64,000 nucleotides of DNA from Branchiostoma floridae (GCF_000003815.2 NC_049994.1:12272969-12336968), one strand, 5' to 3'. Counted from the stretch's first letter, positions 1 to 12,087 are shown. Translations and numbers: made by a program. Notes: generated from the letters alone by a model not told the origin.

Positions 1-1956
1 TCAGTCAAAACGCCGTCAAATCAATCCATGGCACAGAGAGCTGATGTCACAAATCACTTCATGGGCTGTAACAACCCGCTGGGTATGGAGAGTGGCGTTA
101 TCTTACGAGATCAGATTCAAACGTCCTCAATCTTTGACCAGAAACACTCTCCAAACCACGCCCGGCTCAACAGCGTGTCCTCCTGGAAAATGGAGGAAAA
201 TGACACCATGCCGTGGATACAAGTGGACTTACTGAACTTACATATGTTGGCCGGGGTGGTCATACAAGGAGGCGGTAAGGATGGTGGCTATGTCTCATCC
301 TTCTCATTCTCCTTCAGCATCGACGGAGATCAGTGGCTGCCTTACACGGACGACGAAACGACTCATGTGCCGACGTTGTTTGTCGGAAACAAAGATGGCA
401 ACACCCCAAACCACGTATACTTTTCTCGCGCAGTCGCAACTCGATACGTACGACTGCACCCACAGTCATTGAAACGAACAGGAGGTCTACGTCTCGAAGT
501 AGTTGGATGTAGATCCTCCAGTTGCACGATTGCTAGTAAAGCAAATGGAAAAGATGTTCAGTTTTATCATCATCATCAGGCGATGTGTACGGAACCTGAG
601 TGCATTGTGGGACGTGGCCTGAACTACAGAGGCAAGCAGAACGTCACCAGAAGCGGTCGGCCATGTCAGAAATGGAACTCCCATGACCCTCAGCATCATT
701 GCACCACACCCTCACTCTACCCGGACGCAGATCTCTCTGAAAACTACTGCCGTAACATACCGGATCACCCGTCCAAAGCACCGTGGTGCTTCACAGGAGA
801 GCAGGACTGGGAGTATTGTCATGTCGAACGTTGTGAAGTCGGCTGTGTCGACTTGAAGCTTAACGCTGTTGGAGGAGAGAACGACTGGGATGGATTCCTT
901 CTCAGCTCCAACACAGATGACTACACAGACATCACAGACTTCTCGATGGCTACACGAGAAGAGATTGCTGAGATGGGTCACCAAAAGGAAGACCTCATCC
1001 TGCAATGTACCTTTGACAAAGAACGCTGCTCATTGGACGATTTCAAAGTGACGCAAAACGCCAAATATGGCAACTGTTTTACCTTCAATCACGGCGAAGA
1101 CGACAAAGTTCGAACCACGACCAAGGTGGGAGCGGAGTTCGGTTTAAAACTGACACTGTCAATCGAGTCTGACGAATACGTGGGGCTCTTCGGTCAGGAT
1201 CCCGGAGCAAAGGTCACCATACACAGTGTCGGTTCGACGCCGTTTCCTGAAGGCAATGCTCTCAATACCAAACCCGGAGAGAGCACTTTCGTCGGCTTGA
1301 AACGCAGTTCTGTCAAACGACAGCCACATCCTTACGGAGACTGCACTTCATACCAGGAAAGAGACGAGCTGTACGGTGGAAGGTATACGTACGAAACGTG
1401 TCAACATTCATGTCTACAGGCAGCCTTACTGGACAAGTGTGGCTGTTCTGACGAACTGATTACCATCAATAGCACATTGTGCAGTGTACTGAACAAGACA
1501 CAAGAGTGCTGCCGTCAAGAAGTCCGAAAACGCCACGAGGACGGCAACCTTCTTTGCAACTGTCGGCAATCCTGTGAGGAAGATTCCTACGCTCTTTGGC
1601 TGTCATCTTCCTTGTGGCCATCAGACAGGTACGTCTGGTACGTCTTGGATAACATCCACACCAGGAGCAGGGCTCGAAATCTGCCGCTCAGCCCAAATGA
1701 ACTACGACAAAATCTCGCGAGAGTCCACGTGTACTTCCGTGACTTGAATTACGAACTGATCAATGAAAATCCGACTTATACTGAGGAAACTCTACTCAGC
1801 GGCCTCGGTGGGTTGTTGGGACTGTATGTAGGTCTGTCTGTCATTACGGTCTTTGAGTTTATCAATTTGGTCGTTGATGTAGTGAAGGTTGCTTGTAACA
1901 AAGAAAGGAAAGATAAGGGCAACATGGAACCGCCTGTCATAATGACTGGTAGCTGA
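1..1956 (+). CDS. Chimeric DEG/ENaC cation channel, 3' part (gene 1 of the cluster)
   Basis: This is the terminal coding part of a plasma-membrane DEG/ENaC-type sodium channel with adhesive domains. The frame is open from base 1 through the ATG at 28, and the paralogues carry homologous residues there, so that Met is internal and the gene starts before the window. Numbering from that Met, an F5/8C (discoidin) domain spans about residues 14-161 and opens with GCNNPLGMESG. A kringle spans about 187-271, with NYCRN and PWCFT. The channel finger/palm follows, with GHQKEDLILQCTF and YGNCFTFN. TM2 is near 590-625, with G602-L-S at the selectivity-filter position where ASICs have G-A-S. The short Lys-rich tail should be cytoplasmic. 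Everything seen is in one uninterrupted exon, as in genes 2 and 3. Ligand and ion selectivity cannot be read from the sequence. Confidence 0.88.
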   Translation, partial: SVKTPSNQSMAQRADVTNHFMGCNNPLGMESGVILRDQIQTSSIFDQKHSPNHARLNSVSSWKMEENDTMPWIQVDLLNLHMLAGVVIQGGGKDGGYVSSFSFSFSIDGDQWLPYTDDETTHVPTLFVGNKDGNTPNHVYFSRAVATRYVRLHPQSLKRTGGLRLEVVGCRSSSCTIASKANGKDVQFYHHHQAMCTEPECIVGRGLNYRGKQNVTRSGRPCQKWNSHDPQHHCTTPSLYPDADLSENYCRNIPDHPSKAPWCFTGEQDWEYCHVERCEVGCVDLKLNAVGGENDWDGFLLSSNTDDYTDITDFSMATREEIAEMGHQKEDLILQCTFDKERCSLDDFKVTQNAKYGNCFTFNHGEDDKVRTTTKVGAEFGLKLTLSIESDEYVGLFGQDPGAKVTIHSVGSTPFPEGNALNTKPGESTFVGLKRSSVKRQPHPYGDCTSYQERDELYGGRYTYETCQHSCLQAALLDKCGCSDELITINSTLCSVLNKTQECCRQEVRKRHEDGNLLCNCRQSCEEDSYALWLSSSLWPSDRYVWYVLDNIHTRSRARNLPLSPNELRQNLARVHVYFRDLNYELINENPTYTEETLLSGLGGLLGLYVGLSVITVFEFINLVVDVVKVACNKERKDKGNMEPPVIMTGS

Positions 1957-2229
1957 CGGGGCGAATGCGTATCATAACTTAGTGAATTAGGAAGAACTAG
2001 CTGCAATCGCAAACACCACTAGCTTGCTAAAAGTAAGATTAAGTCTTGATTAAAGTAGGCATGCAACTTTGGATGATATCTCTGCTCACACCGGCCTTAT
2101 AAAAGCGCCAAGTAAGAATTGGTGGCATCCGTTGTGTTTAAAACAATAACTTAACTGTGAGTATCATATGTAGGTTAGTGTACTGAACATAGCAATGCAT
2201 CGTGTGATGTTAAAGATATAGCTATAACA

Positions 2230-2235
2230 AATAAA
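2230..2235 (+). terminator. Probable polyadenylation signal of gene 1
   Basis: A canonical AATAAA lies about 275 bases after the gene 1 stop codon, in AT-rich sequence with no competing signal nearer the stop. It probably ends the gene 1 transcript. Confidence 0.45.
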
Positions 2236-2449
2236 CATCTTGGAATACCTTCACACTGATTATCATCAAACTTTATATATGTATATATACATTGAGGTCT
2301 GAATTTATTTGATAGATTTGGAATTTTCAGTGGTGGTCGATATCTTTTCAAAACCTTCGTTTAACAAATTTCACATCTTGTAACTGTCTCATCAAGTTGA
2401 AATGCTGTTGAAATATCAAAAATATTCCAGAAATCTATTTGCACTACAA

Positions 2450-2653
2450 GTAGTTGGTATTGATAACATGAATCCGAGCAGATAATAGCATGCTAAATTC
2501 GTTAGGAGTATAGTTTGGTATATATGTCAATACAACCTTTGAGTTTATCAATTTGGTTGTTAATGTTGTGAAGGTCTGCAACAAGGGAAGAAAAAATAAG
2601 AACAAGATGGAAGCACCTGATGCAGCTGACGTACAGGACAACTATGTATCATG
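2450..2653 (+). pseudogene. Decayed duplicate of the channel 3' end (TM2 and tail)
   Basis: Translation in one frame gives FEFINLVVNVVKVCNKGRK and then a short tail ending in TGA, matching FEFINLVVDVVK and the Lys-rich tail of gene 1. Upstream the match weakens, and a TAG stands where gene 1 has the Tyr codon of LGLYVG, so TM2 is broken. It is a remnant of a partial tandem duplication of the gene 1 terminal exon, or of a fourth decayed paralogue. No channel domain upstream of TM2 is recognisable. Confidence 0.75.
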
Positions 2654-2860
2654 ACTAAGTGAATTAGAAACAACTAGCTGTTATTACGGACACTGCTTAC
2701 TAGCAAGAGTTTACAAGTCTAGACGTACAGAACGGATATGTATCATGTCTAAGTGGTTTATGACCAACTAGCTGTGATTACGGACACTGCTTACTAGCAA
2801 GAGATTAAAAGTCTCAACGAAAGTAGACATACAACTTTAGGTGATATCTCTACCTGTACA
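2620..2860 (+). repeat. Two further copies of the gene 1 3' UTR
   Basis: The stretch after the gene 1 stop (about 1950-2090, containing TATCATAACTTAGTGAATTAG and GATATCTCT) recurs as a degenerate copy at about 2624-2715 and again at about 2720-2860. The last two share a run of about 20 bases (GACACTGCTTACTAGCAAGAG). The gene tail and its UTR therefore expanded together. Confidence 0.6.
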
Positions 2861-4122
2861 GGGCTTGTACAAACAGAAGCGTGGGACGAAAGTGTTTCAT
2901 GGGCACGTGAATCTATTAGCGCTACTAAGTAATGACATTGATAACATATATCCACCAATAGATGAAATGTCAAGACGGATTATTAAATATTTAACATCAG
3001 TCGCACTTCATAAAGCAGATTTGAGATAATGAGATTACACGCAAGAGCAAAATGCGATTAAGAGGTGTACTCTAACTAATAATACTAATGGTCTTACGCA
3101 GTGACTCATGAATCACTTTGAAGTACATGAACTGCAAAGAAATATTGCAAAAATTAGTTTATGTCCACTCCCTTGAGAAAGATATGAATTTGATGATTTG
3201 ATTGCCATGTCCGCCGTGACCGTGGTGCTTGATAGGTTAAAAGCCTTTAATATATTATCACATAATTGATGAAGGAGCACATGATGTCTGAACTGCTTCT
3301 AGTGATTATCCGCCGGTACATCCAAGTCTGTATGTCTTAGGGTCCTGGGGAATACAACATCGTTTACTGTCCTATTAACCTACTTAAGATGACTCAAGAT
3401 AAGTTTTATGACCAGTTCCGGGCCTACGCATAGTTAGCAAAGAGGGTTCTTTATCTACACAGCTCCCTAGGGATCTTGTACACGTAAATCGGGATCTTAT
3501 ATATAAATATGTCCATATTTGGTTAGTCCTAACCAGCCAGAAAGGTGACTAACACATGGCAGTGACTAACACTAACCAGTGACGAATTAAAACCTACATT
3601 ATCTTTTGAAAAAAGTCGTCATGTAGTCGGTCATAGTTGAGGCACCTAAAAAGACGGCAGCTAACAGAATAGACAACCTTAAAATGTTTACGTAGAGATA
3701 GTTAGCTCAGTACCATTTTTCTACAATTTTTCAGTCTTTTCTTTGCTTTCTAACATATGTTTATGATGGAAGGAAAGAGAGACCTAGTCTGAGCGACTCA
3801 CCCAGAGCTCGATCGAGGAGATAATGATATGATATGACATGAGTTTATTGAATTTGAGTTTATGACATGACATTACATGAGCGATATGATTCGATATAGT
3901 AAGTATCAAATCCTATAATTGATTTTTATCTTCCGCACTACGAGTGGTGGTCTTGCAATATTAATGCTACCTAATGCTCTGTTCAGTAGTTGATTGACAT
4001 ATCCTGGACATCGCTTATAAATTTGCTGTTACATGTATTAGCCTTTCACATGCGCACGGCTTCCGAGGCGTGAGAGGTTGAAGGATCTAGGAGTAAGGAA
4101 AGTAGACCTGGATATTCCGAAG
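2861..4122. other. Intergenic, gene 1 to gene 2
   Basis: No coding exon or recognisable transposon was found. The stretch is AT-rich. It should contain the promoter and 5' UTR of gene 2, but no core promoter element could be assigned with confidence. Confidence 0.4.
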
Positions 4123-7100
4123 ATGGCAGACACCGACACAAAAAAGCAAGTAGAGTCGACGGACAGCAACGAAAATGATGCTTTAGACGTGCGTATCCTG
4201 CATATGATTGACATCCGCGCCAAACAACATGCCGCGAAAGAGGTCGCAGTTTGTTTGGCGGCTCACGAGAAGATGATGAAGGAACGCGCCAAGACTGACA
4301 TAAAGGTGATCTTATAGAATTATCAATTTATCTTATCCTTTACATTTGTAATGACAAAAATGCCCCTTAAACTTTCATAACGCATTTTGTCTTCGAAACA
4401 TTACATGTGCGAGGGTAACTTATATATGGTGATGCTCGTATCGAAGGCGTGTGCCGCCGCTGAAATGGCGCTTGCAAAGCTAGCTTTGTGACCGAAGAGC
4501 ACCGCCCTATACAACATAATGGTGTAGGGGGACTTGAAATATACATGTATTTTTATTTCGAAGATTTGACACTTAACATTATCTTTCTGTAATAAAGTTC
4601 GAATGCATGGAAAACACCAGTGGTTTGTTAAACGTTTCAGGCGATGACTAAGCAGTTTTGTTCCACCACGACAGCCCATGGTGTGAGCAGAATTGTGGAT
4701 GCAGACAGCAAGACTGCCAGGTTTGCCTCTTCATTTCGTACATTCAAACTGTATAGTACATTATACTGCCTTGTTGATTGTAGTATAGCTTAGAATGACA
4801 AGCCTGAAATCACTGACTCATGATGCTATATGTTGAACAAACGACTTCGAGTCTTCGTAAACAAATGTACGGGTGCGTTGGTGAAGATTAGACATGCAGA
4901 TAAACAGCATTTGACGAAGACAATTCAAACTCTATAATTGTATAAAATATGTAGATTACTGCTGGACGTTTCGAGTGACATCCATCGCTGTTTTTCAACA
5001 ACCATCACTTTGTAGATATCTTGAAGAAGTGTGATGAATGTCACGGAAAACGTCCGGAACTTATCTCCCTGTTGATGGGTTGTGATCACTTATCCTTCGA
5101 ACATTTAGCTGGACAAGCTAGGAATATACGGCTGTGGACTGCTAGAATTAAGAAGACAAAAAGACTCTGCATTATAGATAATATATATGTAGCAAAAGGC
5201 CAAGGGTCTGTAAAATGTAAAACATACGTACCGTCCCCTCCAGATGCCTCTGGGTGCTGATCTTGCTGACCTGTCTGGGGGTGTTCCTGTACCAGGCCGG
5301 AGTACTCATCAAGACGTACTTTGACTACCCTGTTGTTGTGGAGATCAAGGTGGTGGAGAACACCAAGCTCACCTTTCCTTCCGTCACTGTCTGCAACAAC
5401 AATAGGTCAGTGGTGGAGTGATATGATATGTCTTACAGAGTCGTTCATTTGTGCCGATTCATTCTTAAGGTATGCGCTTGTTTGTTTTATTCAGATATCC
5501 ATTAGTGTATCGCTGTAACACTATTCTTCCTGGATTCTGTTTGAGTACAGATAATGAATTTCAAAACTTCTATAGAACTTTCAAAACTTCTATACATCAA
5601 TGAAGAAAATTGAACGAAATTAAATGAAATAAACATAAAGGAAACTAGAGTTCAACAAACCCATCTCTTCGCCAAATAATCATGCCTTTATTTAAGACTT
5701 TAAGGTCTTATTCATGTATTACTAAATAGCAAATGACTGCATGAACTGTGTTCCTCACAAACACACAAACATTACCAAAACCAGACTGTGACCTGACAGA
5801 TGACCTGGTAGCATCCCTGGTCAATCAGAATTCCATGCTTGTCAATTTAGACTTTGTCCCCAGTGTAAGGGCGTCCTCCAGCAAACCAACAGCTTTGTCC
5901 ATAGATATAGGTCAAAATGAGATATATAGAGCACAGTTTATTTCTGTTAATAAGTTTTGCTGTAGTACCTTAGGAAGCCGCTAGGGGGCCCACTATCATA
6001 ATTTATCTTCGTTTTCCTGACCCCTACCCACCTACCAAATATCATCAGGATTTTTTCAAGGCTTCTCGAGTTATGCATTCCACAAACAAAAGGACGCACA
6101 CACTCGGCCCGCTACCGTCCTAACGGAAAATGCTACGTCAACTATTTTCGAACACAACCTTCCTTTCCGCAGCCGCTACTTAAATACTAAATATCATGAA
6201 AATCCATACACAGCTTCTTGAGTTATATGCTGTTGGCATGGATTTATGAACTTTCCTCATTAATTATGCAAATTAGCTACTGATTTGCATAATTAGTATT
6301 ACATTGTATAAGTCATCACTCATTCTATCTACATACCAAAAATCCTGATAATCTGTTTACACGTTCTCAAGTTATCCTCGTCCAAAGTTTGAACGGAAAT
6401 CGGTGCCTGCAGTTCCCAAAAAGCCGCTAGGGGGTCCAAACTCACAGCACTTACTCTCTGTTCCAAGGGCTATCTACCACTCAAAAATCATGACCACAGC
6501 ATGTCCAGAACACGAAGTGCCAAAATTAAAAGTTTTGCTGCAGTACCTTAGGCAGCCACTAGGGAACTTGACCTTAGTTTTCCTAACCCCAATCCACCTA
6601 ACAAATATAATCAGGATCCATTCAAGGGTTCTCGAGTTATCTTGCATACAGACAAACGCACTTACATACAAATCCCGCTACAGCACCATAGGTAAGAGCC
6701 AGGTAAACCATTTTCGCACTTGACCTTCCTCTCCAAAACCGCTACACACCTACCAAGTTTCGTGAAAATCGCCCAGCTAGATTTTGACTTATGCTGCCAA
6801 AAACAAACCGCAAAAAAACATACCAAGCTCGCTGCAGTACCGTAGGAAAACGCCAGGTAAACCGTTTTCAAACTTCGCATTCCTTTTGACAACTGCTACA
6901 CACCTACCAAAAATCACAAAGTTCCATCCACAATTTCTCGAGTTATATGCTGTTGACCTACATACAGACCCAAGTCAGCAATCTCATACTCTTCTTGGCG
7001 AAGAGAAAAATACAGGAAATGCTTTGATTGTCTAAAATACTAACTCCTATACAAACTGTGTCCATGATTGTATAAACGTTATAGGTGGACATAAGTCCCC

Positions 7101-10100
7101 CTGCATCCAGTACAATAACAGTTATGAATCAAGTTACATATTATTTGATTATGCTCCTGGCATTCTTAGACCTTGACATTCTGTTCGATCTTCATGTTCA
7201 TTTTCTACACCTTGCTCATCAAGGCTCCGGGCGTCCAAAGTGCCAGGGACCCGCCATGCACTCCTTTTAGACCTGAACAAAGAGAGGACAGTTGCAGTGC
7301 ACCGTTTCATACCAAGTCCTGTCTTTCCGCCTGGTGGAAATGTCATTGGTGGAGGAGTGGTATTTACCAGATCAAGTATCCTCGTCATGGCTTCACCTGG
7401 CGACCATGACCATGCCAGTTCTATTTGCAGGTTAGCTGCAGTAATTACATCGTTTTTGTATCAAATTTCAACTTCAATAATTCCAACGCCATCAAATACT
7501 AAAATAATATATCATTCCTTGTTACGATTTTAAAGAATATCTGTCGAATGTCATTCAGACAAAACTACTTGAGGACAAATAGGCTCATAGCATACATCCA
7601 AGCCTGCAGAATCTAAATGGTCATAAAAGTACATTACCGAATTCAATGCTTCATTGTTCCTTGAAATATACCGCCTAATCACAAAGGAAACGCTGAAATG
7701 ACTTAACTTTTCCTTTATGTTCTTTTGTCAGGGGGGATTCAATGCAGTTATGCACCACTTCTCAGCTCATGAAAAACACCAGGGATAGCATATATGGATC
7801 TAACGACTGGAGTTATTTCAGTGATAAGAACTTAGCCGTCCATACAGGCCAGTGTGTGGAAGATGGCGAGACATGTACGGACTGCATTGCTGGAAGGTTT
7901 GCTACTATTTAGATGTTTTATTCTATTCATTTATCTGGTGAATCACTTGCAGCCAGTAGGTACCTAATGTTTGAATAATAGGCTGATACGTGCTCGAGGC
8001 ACCTCCTCGGACACGGGACCCCCGTTTTACGTCCCTTCCGAAAGAAGAATTCATGACACCACATTTTTTCCGGAAATTGTGAAATAAAAATCCCAGCAAG
8101 ATTATTCAAGTCTAATGAGTGATATGAATATTAACAATCAAGTCCATGTGATTTGACATATTCGGTGTTCCATTTGTTATCACATTTGAAGCCCGATGTC
8201 TCAAGCATCTATTAACACCTTACAGGTTTCCACTGAAGCCCGTTGATGAGGTCGATGTATCCGCCGGTCTCTGCTGTCCAACTACCATTGCCGTATCTAG
8301 CATTTCCATCGCCCACAGTGGTGATCAAGATAATGTCACAGCCATCGACACGCCAAGTACTTCTACCCGGATACCAATAAAACAGGTCCTCGAAGACCAG
8401 TGCATGGCCGTGCGCCAAGTCCGAGGAGCAAAGCCTTGTACCGCGTCCCAGCTCCTTCAGCTGTTCAAAGAAGGCGTTCGGTTTGACCAATGGGGGTGGT
8501 TCTCCTCGCCCTTACAACCCAATACACAGATCAGACTAAACGGGTCTTGTCAGGATGACTCTAGTTCGCGATGCTACAAGAACACTCTCCCAGTCACTAC
8601 GGAATTGCAGGATGGAGCTGTGTTCTGTTGCTCTCCTGAGGTGTGCGTCCATTCAGATTGTACCGCTAGAGTCTCCGGCTGTAGTAACCCACTCGGCATG
8701 GAAAGTGGAAGGATATGGGACCGACAAATCCGAGCTTCATCTACTTTCTTTGACAGACAGGCACACCAAGGTCGACTTAATGCCCTGTCCTTCTGGCAGC
8801 CAGACGGACAGGACCGTAATCCGCGTTTTGAAGTAGACTTTGAGAGATTCATCCTTCTGACAGGTGTCGTCATTCAGCTAGATTCACACTACTCGGGAAT
8901 GGACGGATACATGGTGGAATACGGATGGGACGGACTGACATGGACGCGATACGTGGACGAATACGGAGGGGACGTCCACTTCTGTGGGACCCTCGATGAC
9001 GATTATTATAACATACAGCATCTTCCAAAGGCGGTTGCAGCCAGACACATTGCCATCTTACCTCTCTTTAAGGCAAATGTCTACAATAATTTCCATTTCC
9101 GTGTCGAATTCCTTGGCTGTGACACGACCAACTGCAACGTTGATCTAAGAGCTGGAAATATGTTTGATATCTATAATCTTCAATGTAGTGGATCAGAATG
9201 CTACTCAAATGCTAAAGCCTATCGCGGAAGGTTTAATTCACCATCTCACGGCACTTGTGGAAATTGGAGTTGCGAACAACGCCAAAGAGGCCATTGCCTT
9301 GAAGAGAACTTTTGTCGTGTCTCCCCTGATTCCGATGGAACACAGTTGGTTTGTCCTTCAGCCAGTAACAGTTCAGTGACTGTTCCTTGTGTTGACATGC
9401 CGCGTTGTTCCATTAACACAGGCGAAGATGACAACACGTTTCCTACCAGTAGAACCTTCTATCAGCATTTCTTTGCCAAGCAGTACTGCCACGAGAGGGA
9501 AAAGGACTTGTGCACCAGAGAAGACATCAGCTTGATGAAGTTAGATGATCACTTCTCGTCTGGTCGGGGATGGTTCGCCGAACAGGAACAACAAATGAGC
9601 ATTACCGCGGGACGAATGGTCTTTGAACGTGACGTACAAGCGGGTAGACCTGCCTACTGTTGTGACAAACTGTTCAGGGTCACCAGCAAAAGCCACAACA
9701 GTCATCAGACTGCATCAAGTGCATGTGGTCAGCTCGGTATGCAATTATGCACAATCAACCAACTTGAAGCAGCGCACAAAGTCGGCATTCGTCGAAGCGA
9801 GTATCCCGACGACCTCGCATGGTTTTCAGCCCCGGACAAAGTTGCCTTACTGAACGATACTTGCGGATGCTCAGTTGGAGAAATGTGCCACAAGACGATG
9901 ATACCCTTCCGTCGTCCTGATCATCAGAATTCCTACAGGGCATTGTGTTGTCAAGTGACGTTTGTGTCAACAGACCAGACGTTTGACACCATTGAGGATG
10001 CTCGAGATGCCTGTCTTTCCCACGGGATGACTCTTTGTTCTCAGCATCAAATGCAGAACGTTTTCCCTGGAGATGCTGGCAGCCAAGAGCCTGGATGGAC

Positions 10101-12087
10101 TCAGGAGACAGCAGCTCAAATTACACGCCAGGAATCTCGCGTAGCCTACTGCTGCATCTTACAGACACAGGAAGACAATGAACCCCAGGGGACGCTCTAC
10201 AGATCCAGGGACGTTAACCTGTTCAAAGGATGCAGCAACCCACTTGGAATGGAAGCTGGTACTATCCTGTCTGACCAGATAACAGCCAATGCAGTGTTGT
10301 CTATAGCGGGCGTCATAGAAAACGCCCCTCACCACGCGCGCCTGAATGGCAAGTCTTCCTGGAAGATGCAAGCTATAACCGATAACGGTTGGATTCTAAT
10401 AGATCTGGGCCAGCAAAAACTTATAACAGGTATTGTGACGCAAGGTCAGAATAACAGCTATGTTACATCATTTACTCTATACTTCAGCTCACGTGGCTTT
10501 GACTGGAGACCATACATGGATGGCGTAAGAGAACTGCAGTTCATGGGAAATGTGGACGGTGAAACACCGAATCACGTGTACCTTCCTCGTGCAGTCGCCG
10601 CGAGGTACGTCCGCTTACACCCCAAAACGTGGAACAAAAGCCCCAACTTGCGCCTTGAGATCATTGGTTGTAAACGCGACAATTGTGAAATCCACTCCAA
10701 TGTCGGAGCAGACTCGTTCTCTCCGTCTGATATCAAGTGTTGGGAGAAGGAATGTATTGTTGGAACTGGGCTGAACTACAGAGGTTTCCAAAATGTTACA
10801 AACAGCGGACGAAAGTGTCAGAAATGGGATTCCCATGACCCACATGTACATTGCACAACACCATCAAACTTTCCCAATGCCGGACTGGTCGAAAACTATT
10901 GCCGAAATATGCCAGGTTCTCTGGCGAAAGTTCCGTGGTGCTTCACTGAAGATCCCAAACGGCCAAGGGAGTTTTGTCCCGTAGACATGTGTGAAGTCGG
11001 TTGTATTGACTCCGGACTAGCCACGGTAGCAAACGACAACGACTGGAAGGGCTTTATACAAAATTCACAAACCGACGATTTCTCTGATATCACTGACATT
11101 TCAACGGCGTCAAAACACGAAGTAGAGGACCTGGGTCATCAAAAGAAGGACTTAATTCTGCAATGCACATTCGACAAGAAAAAGTGCTCACTGGATGACT
11201 TCAAAGTATCTCAAAACTCTAAATATGGCAACTGCTTCACCTTCAATCATGATCAAGACAATGTACTGGAAACGACAAAGATCGGAGCTGGTTACGGTTT
11301 AAAACTCACGCTAAATGTAGAAATTAACGAGTATATCGGCATCTTCGGACAGGATCCCGGAGTAAAAATCACCGTCCACACTCCAGGGTCAACACCTCTG
11401 CCTGAGGTCAATGCACTCAGTGCTGAACCCGGAAAGAGCACGTTTATTGGACTGAAGCGCAGAGTTGTAAACCGACAGCCTCATCCTTACGGCAACTGTT
11501 CCTTGTCGACAGAGACCTCCCCCTTGTACGGTGGTATCTACACGTACGAGACGTGTAAGCGGTCATGCCTGCAGAAAGCTCTGATCGAAGAATGTGGATG
11601 TTCAGATGAACTCTTAGCCATCAACACCACCATCTGCAGTACCCTGAACGAAGCTCAAGAATGCTGCCGACAGAAGGTACGTAAAGACCATGAAAACAAC
11701 AAGCTGGTTTGCCCTTGTTCTCAGCCCTGCCACGAGGAGTCGTACGATGTGTGGGTATCTTCGTCATCGTGGCCGTCTGAGGCGTATGCAGCGTACGTGC
11801 TAGAGAAGATTCACACGCGGAGCAGATCCAAGAATCTACCAACCAACCAAGACTCCATTCAAAAGAATCTCGTTCGTCTACATTTGTACTATCAGGACTT
11901 GAACTACCAGGAAATTATGGATATACCAAGCTTCACCAAAGAAGGACTGTTCAGTAGTCTTGGAGGGCTGCTAGGACTGTACATAGGTTTGTCTGTCATC
12001 ACGATTTGTGAATTTTGTAATCTTATCGTAGATATGGTGAAGGTATTCATTAAGTTCCGCAAGGCAAAGAACACGTTTGTTGAGTAG
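4123..12087 (+). CDS. Chimeric DEG/ENaC channel with F5/8C, kringle and Cys-module insertion (gene 2)
   Basis: Six exons can be joined: 4123-4305, 4641-4720, 5244-5405, 7224-7430, 7732-7896 and 8226-12087. Intron 1 is phase 0 and introns 2-5 are phase 2, each giving an Arg across the junction; all are GT-AG. The product is about 1,552 residues. Visible parts in order: acidic/basic cytoplasmic N-terminus; gating motif H74-G75 in FCSTTTAHG; TM1 about 89-111; FPSVTVCNNN (132-141); Cys modules 1 (about 210-283) and 2 (325-401); F5/8C 418-564; degenerate kringle 586-660; Cys modules 3 (687-745), 4 (766-841) and 5 (862-909); F5/8C 935-1081; complete kringle 1109-1188; ENaC finger/palm with YGNCFTFN; TM2 with G1520-L-S. 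The ATG at 4123 was chosen because the conserved N-terminus shared with gene 3 begins there. It should be a trimeric cation channel with a very large adhesive ectodomain. Exon joins are inferred from paralogue alignment, not from transcripts. Confidence 0.88.
5950..6990. repeat. Degenerate tandem repeat in intron 3 of gene 2
   Basis: About six divergent units of roughly 130-170 bases recur. Shared pieces are a GCAGTACCTTAGG-like start, CCGCTAGGG, CACCTACCAAA and TCTCGAGTTAT followed by ACAAAC. Unit starts are visible near 5955, 6402, 6530, 6673 and 6826. No coding potential is convincing. The repeat makes intron 3 the longest of the gene. Confidence 0.6.
7975..8055 (-). mobile_element. SINE fragment in intron 5 of gene 2
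   Basis: The segment GGACACGGGACCCCCGTTTT and the bases after it match the body of the SINE at 27,596-27,847 in the same orientation. The tRNA-like head is missing, so this is a truncated copy. Confidence 0.5.

Noticed and set aside
28-1956. ATG at 28 as the true start of gene 1
   Set aside because: The frame is open to base 1 and the paralogues continue upstream with homologous residues; the Met is internal.
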